Positions 60,091-64,000 of a DNA stretch of 64,000 nucleotides are shown here, piece after piece. The translations under genes were made by a program, and so were the position numbers. The stretch spans positions 62,001 to 126,000 of the forward strand of contig NZ_JAPDRJ010000001.1 in assembly GCF_040706535.1 (NCBI RefSeq). The letters run 5' to 3'. The first letter of the stretch is position 1; each line of letters opens with the position of its first letter. The notes under the pieces are model-generated. The model saw only the letters and a list, made by a program, of their open reading frames with translations. It had not been told where the DNA came from and did not search any database. Origin of the DNA: Lentisalinibacter orientalis (GTDB taxonomy: Bacteria; Pseudomonadota; Gammaproteobacteria; Steroidobacterales; Woeseiaceae).

Positions 60091-61556
60091 TGACCAATCC
60101 GCATCAGGTAAGCGCAAGGGGCAACCGGCACACGGCGATAACCAGGGCCTTCCGCTCCGCGGCCCGCACGCTGGATCAGCTGACCGCCAATACCATTGCC
60201 ACCCTGATTGCGGCCAGCGCCGACATCGCACTGGTGATCGACGCGAAGGGCGTCATCGTCGACCTGTCCCTGGGCGGCAGCGACCTGTCGCCGGAGCTCG
60301 GCGACCACTGGCTGGGCAAGCCGTGGCTCGAGACCGTCGCTCTCGACAGTCGGCCGAAGGTGGAGGCGCTGCTGGAGGATGCGGCTCGGGGCGAGAGCCC
60401 GCGCTGGCGGCACGTCAACCATCTCACCACCGAGGGCCGGAACATACCGGTGCGCTACTGCACCGTGCGCCTGCGCAAGGACGGCAACATCGTGGCGGTG
60501 GGCCGCGACCTGCAGGCCATCGCGAATCTGCAGCAGCGGCTGGTGGACGCCCAGCAGTCCGTCGAGCGCGACTACTGGAACCTGCGCCAGCTGGAGACCC
60601 GCTACCGCTTCCTGTTCCAGACCGCTTCCGAGGCCGTGCTGATCGTCGATGCGGGCAGCCAGAAGGTCCTGGAAGTGAACCCGGTGGCGGAGAAACTGCT
60701 GGGCGAGCGCGGCAAGAAGATCGTCGGCCGGCCGCTCGCCGATGCCTTCGCGAAGAAGAGCACGGCGGCGATCCATGACTTCCTGGCCGAGGTGCGGGCG
60801 GCCGGGCGCGCCGAGGACATACAGGCGAAGCTGCCCGACGATCGCCGCCTCACTCTGCGGGCCGCTCTGCTGCGGCAGGAGAGCGGAATGCTCATGCTGG
60901 TGCGCCTGCATACGCTGGACGGAAGCGAGGCGGACTCGTCGCTCTCCGAGGCGAAGCGACAGCTCGCCAGCATCGTGGAAAGCGCGCCGGACGGCATCGT
61001 GGTCACGAGCCAGGACGGGCGCATCGTCAGCGCCAACGCGGCCTTCCTGGAGCTGGCGCAGCTCGCCGGCGAGGACGAAGCCAAGGGCGAGTCGCTGGAC
61101 CAGTGGCTCGGGCGGCCGGGCGTAGACCTGAACGTACTCATCGCCAACGTGCGCCAGCACGGTTCGGTGCGCCTGTTCTCCACGTCCGTGCAGGGCAATT
61201 ACGGCACGGTCACCGAGGTGGAGATCTCCGCCGTCGCCATCCGCAGCGAGGACCGGCTGCGCTTCGGCTTCGTGATCCGGGACGTGGGCCCGCGGCTCAC
61301 GACCGACGCCCAGACCATGCAGGCCCTGCCGCGTTCGGTGGAGCAGCTGAAGGATCTCGTCGGCCGGGTGCCGCTGAAGGAACTCGTGCGCGAGGCCACC
61401 GACCTCATCGAGAAGCTCTGCATCGAGGCCGCCCTCGAGCTGACCGACGACAACCGCGCATCCGCGGCCGAACTCCTCGGGCTGAGCCGTCAGAGCCTGT
61501 ACGTCAAACTCAGACGCTACGGGCTCGGCGACCTGGGACCCGACACCGATACCTGA
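60090..61556 (+). CDS. ppsR: Photosynthesis repressor PpsR/CrtJ
   Basis: The 488-residue regulator has an N-terminal PAS-like domain, a Q-linker helix (about residues 145-170), PAS domains at about 172-285 and 290-400, and a Fis-type helix-turn-helix at the C-terminus (ASAAELLGLSRQSLYVKLRR). Cys444 in KLCIEAALEL matches the redox Cys of the HTH. The only other Cys is 124, and no Cys lies where the second redox Cys of Rhodobacter PpsR would be. GTG 60090 shares one base with the aerR stop. It should bind the TGT-N12-ACA sites in this cluster. Confidence 0.95.
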   Translation: MTNPHQVSARGNRHTAITRAFRSAARTLDQLTANTIATLIAASADIALVIDAKGVIVDLSLGGSDLSPELGDHWLGKPWLETVALDSRPKVEALLEDAARGESPRWRHVNHLTTEGRNIPVRYCTVRLRKDGNIVAVGRDLQAIANLQQRLVDAQQSVERDYWNLRQLETRYRFLFQTASEAVLIVDAGSQKVLEVNPVAEKLLGERGKKIVGRPLADAFAKKSTAAIHDFLAEVRAAGRAEDIQAKLPDDRRLTLRAALLRQESGMLMLVRLHTLDGSEADSSLSEAKRQLASIVESAPDGIVVTSQDGRIVSANAAFLELAQLAGEDEAKGESLDQWLGRPGVDLNVLIANVRQHGSVRLFSTSVQGNYGTVTEVEISAVAIRSEDRLRFGFVIRDVGPRLTTDAQTMQALPRSVEQLKDLVGRVPLKELVREATDLIEKLCIEAALELTDDNRASAAELLGLSRQSLYVKLRRYGLGDLGPDTDT

Positions 61557-61559
61557 CCC

Positions 61560-62474
61560 ATGGGCGGACAGGCCACCGGTAGCGTCCACGCGCCGGCCCC
61601 GGCGCCCGGGGCCGTACTCGAACTGCTGAAACCCATCACCTGGTTCCCGCCGATGTGGGCCTTCATGTGCGGGGTCGTCTCCTCCGGCGTGCCGCTGTCC
61701 GGCAACTGGCTGCTGATCGCCGCGGGCATCGCGCTGGCCGGCCCGCTGGTTTGCGCGACCAGCCAGGCGGCGAACGACTGGTTCGACCGCCACGTGGACG
61801 CCATCAACGAACCGAACCGTCCGATCCCCTCGGGCAGGATCCCCGGCCGCTGGGGGCTCTACATCGCGATCGCCTGGACGATGCTGTCGCTGGCCCTGGC
61901 CGCCGTCCTCGGCACCTGGGTATTCGGCGCCGCGGTGGTCGGGCTGATCCTGGCCTGGGTGTACAGCGCGCCGCCGCTGCGCCTGAAACAGAACGGCTGG
62001 TGGGGCAATAGCGCCGTCGCCGCCTGCTACGAGGGGCTGCCCTGGATCACCGGCGCGGCCGTCATGATCGGCGGCGCCATGCCTGACGGGCGCGTGTTCG
62101 TGCTGGCCGCGCTCTACAGCGCGGGCTGCCACGGCATCATGACGCTGAACGATTTCAAGTCCGTGGAGGGCGACCTGCGCATGGGCGTGGGCTCCATCCC
62201 GGCCCGCATCGGGCCCGAACGGGCGGCCATGCTGGCCTGCATCACCATGGCAGTGCCGCAGGTGGCGGTCATCGGTTGCCTCTGGTGGTGGGGACTCGCG
62301 CCCTGGGCCCTCGGCGTCGCCGCCGTGCTCGTCAGCCAGCTCGCGCTGATGCCGCGGCTGCTGAAAGACCCGCGCGGCAAGGCCGCCTGGTACAACGGCA
62401 CGGGCATCACGCTGTACGTCTCCGGGATGATGATCAGCGCCTTCGGGCTGCGCGCCCTGGAGCTCGCGCCGTGA
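61560..62474 (+). CDS. bchG: Bacteriochlorophyll synthase (prenyltransferase)
   Basis: The 304-residue membrane prenyltransferase attaches the geranylgeranyl/phytyl tail to bacteriochlorophyllide. It has the UbiA-type motif NDWFDRHVDAINEPNRPIPS near residue 76 and the second motif NDFKSVEGDLRMG. Eight or nine helices are visible. ATG 61560 follows the ppsR stop by three bases without a strong ribosome-binding site, so translation may be coupled. Its stop overlaps the GTG of the next gene. Confidence 0.96.
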   Translation: MGGQATGSVHAPAPAPGAVLELLKPITWFPPMWAFMCGVVSSGVPLSGNWLLIAAGIALAGPLVCATSQAANDWFDRHVDAINEPNRPIPSGRIPGRWGLYIAIAWTMLSLALAAVLGTWVFGAAVVGLILAWVYSAPPLRLKQNGWWGNSAVAACYEGLPWITGAAVMIGGAMPDGRVFVLAALYSAGCHGIMTLNDFKSVEGDLRMGVGSIPARIGPERAAMLACITMAVPQVAVIGCLWWWGLAPWALGVAAVLVSQLALMPRLLKDPRGKAAWYNGTGITLYVSGMMISAFGLRALELAP

Positions 62475-63817
62475 AGCCGCTGGGCTGGTTCGGCATCTTC
62501 CGCGTCGGCCTGGTGCAGACCGCGCTCGGCGCCATCGTCGTGCTGACGACCTCCACCCTGAACCGGGTGATGGTGGTCGAGCTGGGCCTGGCCGCCATGC
62601 TGCCCGGCGCGCTGGTGGCGCTGCACTATGCCGTGCAGGTCTCCCGGCCGCGGCTCGGCTACGGCTCGGACCTGGGCGGCCGGCGTACGCCGTGGATCAT
62701 CGGCGGCATGGCGGTGCTCGGCATCGGCGGCATCACCGCGTCCTGCGCCACGGCCTGGATGGCCACCGACCCGGTCGCCGGCGCGGCACTGGCCGCGCTG
62801 GCATTCCTGCTGATCGGCGTCGGCGTCGGCGCCGCCGGCACGTCGCTGCTGGTGCTGCTCGCGAAGCGGGTCACGCCGGAGCGACGCGCCCCGGCGGCCA
62901 CCACCGTCTGGCTGATGATGATCGCCGGCTTCGCCGTGACGGCCGGGGTGGCGGGTCATTTCCTGGACCCCTTCTCCATGCCGCGGCTGATCACCGTCAC
63001 CAGTATCGTCTGCGGCGCGGCTTTCCTGTTGACGCTGGTCGCCATCCGCAATGTGGAGGGCCACGCAAGTGCGGCTTCCGCGGCGGCGGACACCGGCACC
63101 GCAGCCGCGGGCGAGGAACCCGGACCGCCGTTCCGCCATGCGCTGGCGGAGGTCTGGTCCGAGCCGCGGGCGCGGCGGTTCTCGATCTTCGTTTTCGTCT
63201 CCATGCTCGCCTACAGCGGCCAGGAGCTGATCGTCGAGCCCTTCGCCGGCACCGTCTTCGGCCTGACGCCCGGCCAGTCCACCCAGCTCGCCGGCGTCCA
63301 GAACACGGGCATGCTGGTCGGCATGATCCTGGTGGCCGTCGGTGCCCGGCGCTTCGGCACGCTGAGCGGCTGGACCATCGGCGGCTGCATCGCCTCCGCC
63401 GTCGCCCTGGTGGCCCTGGCGGCGGGCGGCTTCTTCGCCGACGAGTGGCCGCTCAGGGCCAGCATTTTCGCACTCGGCATGGCCAACGGCGCCTTCGCCG
63501 TGGCCGCCATCGGCTCGATGATGGCGCTGGTGGCAGCGGGCAGGGAGCGCCGGGAAGGAGTCCGCATGGGTCTCTGGGGCGCCGCCCAGGCCGTGGCGTT
63601 CGGCGCGGGCGGCTTCCTCGGCACCATGGGCGTCGACGTGATGCGCAGCCTGGTGAGCCTGCCGGCCACCGCCTACGGCACGGTGTTCGCCAGCCAGGCG
63701 GTGATGTTCCTCTTGGCCACCGTGCTGGCGGCGCGGGTCGGCCACACCGGAGAACGCGGCAGCGAGACGCCACAGACGGGACCCGTGCGACTGGCGACGG
63801 AGACGGGCAGACAATGA
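62471..63817 (+). CDS. PucC/BCH2-family transporter next to bchG
   Basis: The 448-residue twelve-helix protein belongs to the same family as LhaA (48758). Shared stretches are TLNRVMVVELGLAA and GQELIVEPFAGTVFGLTPGQ. In many purple bacteria a member lies between bchG and bchP and is called bch2 or orf428; a role in pigment or light-harvesting assembly is presumed. The start is GTG 62471. A loop near residues 195-215 is Ala-rich. Its length is close to LhaA but sequence similarity is moderate. Confidence 0.9.
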   Translation: MKPLGWFGIFRVGLVQTALGAIVVLTTSTLNRVMVVELGLAAMLPGALVALHYAVQVSRPRLGYGSDLGGRRTPWIIGGMAVLGIGGITASCATAWMATDPVAGAALAALAFLLIGVGVGAAGTSLLVLLAKRVTPERRAPAATTVWLMMIAGFAVTAGVAGHFLDPFSMPRLITVTSIVCGAAFLLTLVAIRNVEGHASAASAAADTGTAAAGEEPGPPFRHALAEVWSEPRARRFSIFVFVSMLAYSGQELIVEPFAGTVFGLTPGQSTQLAGVQNTGMLVGMILVAVGARRFGTLSGWTIGGCIASAVALVALAAGGFFADEWPLRASIFALGMANGAFAVAAIGSMMALVAAGRERREGVRMGLWGAAQAVAFGAGGFLGTMGVDVMRSLVSLPATAYGTVFASQAVMFLLATVLAARVGHTGERGSETPQTGPVRLATETGRQ

Positions 63818-63830
63818 CAGAGGAAACGAC

Positions 63831-64000
63831 ATGGAAGAATTCGAAGTAGTCGTCGTCGGCGGCGGACCCGCCGGGGCCACTGCCGCTGCCACTCTCGCCC
63901 GCCAGGGCCGCTCCGTGCTGCTGCTGGACCGGGAAGGACGCATCAAGCCCTGCGGCGGCGCCATCCCGCCCCGCCTGATCCGGGACTTCGAGATACCCGA
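63831..64000 (+). CDS. bchP: Geranylgeranyl reductase BchP, N-terminal part (truncated by window edge)
   Basis: The first 56 codons are visible. The FAD-binding motif VVVVGGGPAGATAAATLARQ is followed by LLLDREGRIKPCGGAIPPRL, the geranylgeranyl reductase signature with its conserved CGG. BchP reduces the geranylgeranyl tail to phytyl. AGAGGAAACGAC precedes ATG 63831, and the order bchG, transporter, bchP is the standard one. The rest lies beyond the window. Confidence 0.92.
   Translation, partial: MEEFEVVVVGGGPAGATAAATLARQGRSVLLLDREGRIKPCGGAIPPRLIRDFEIP

Noticed and set aside
60087..62132. 681-codon minus-strand open frame opposite ppsR and bchG
   Set aside because: No domain is recognisable and both plus-strand genes are clear.

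Overview
This 64 kb, GC-rich window comes from a purple phototrophic proteobacterium. It carries most of a photosynthesis gene cluster with quinone-type reaction centre genes (pufL, pufM and tetraheme pufC), light-harvesting 1 genes, bacteriochlorophyll and carotenoid genes, and the regulator pair aerR-ppsR. A REP-like palindrome, long inner-membrane TPR proteins and the gene content around the cluster point to Gammaproteobacteria, but that placement is inference. The cyclase gene present is the oxygen-dependent acsF. No bchE, hemA, crtI, crtD or puc gene lies in the window, and the cluster runs off the right edge inside bchP.

Positions 1-4869 (plus strand) hold a tightly overlapping purine/ureide degradation operon: puuD (3' part), puuE, uraD, allantoicase, ureidoglycolate lyase and guanine deaminase. 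Two divergent purine-type phosphoribosyltransferase paralogues (4901-6168) follow, consistent with salvage set beside breakdown. Positions 6176-12888 hold a LemA/DUF2207 pair, a TonB-dependent receptor and a membrane TPR protein. Positions 12907-18168 are one very long exported protein with Asp-box motifs, three blocks of a PG(L/F/Y)QA pentapeptide repeat and HYR-like domains. Positions 18346-24869 hold an NlpE-like lipoprotein and a complete oligopeptide ABC transporter. Positions 24895-27823 hold polyphosphate:AMP phosphotransferase and a DUF3422 membrane protein.

The photosynthesis cluster starts at 27851 with an intrinsic terminator. Minus-strand block I, in transcription order, is crtE-crtF-bchC-bchX-bchY-bchZ-pufQ-like-pufB-pufA-pufL-pufM-pufC (38837 down to 27935). 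Divergent from it is crtC (plus). Minus-strand block II is bchF-bchN-bchB-bchH-bchL-bchM-lhaA-puhA-puhB-puhC-acsF-puhE-bchI-bchD-bchO-crtB (58880 down to 39917), apparently one 19 kb superoperon with mostly overlapping or near-touching genes. Plus-strand block III is aerR-ppsR-bchG-PucC-family transporter-bchP (59188 to the end).

Three control regions contain PpsR/CrtJ-type palindromes (TGT-N12-ACA or one mismatch): 36758-36801 before bchC, 38890-38907 between crtE and crtC, and 58944-58977 between bchF and aerR. At bchC, bchF and aerR they lie over sigma70-like -35 boxes. This suggests the repressor encoded at 60090 and its antirepressor at 59188 control all three blocks.

The only gap between genes longer than 300 bases is 58881-59187, which holds the bchF/aerR control region and the aerR leader. 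No tRNA, rRNA, CRISPR array, transposase or integrase was seen.
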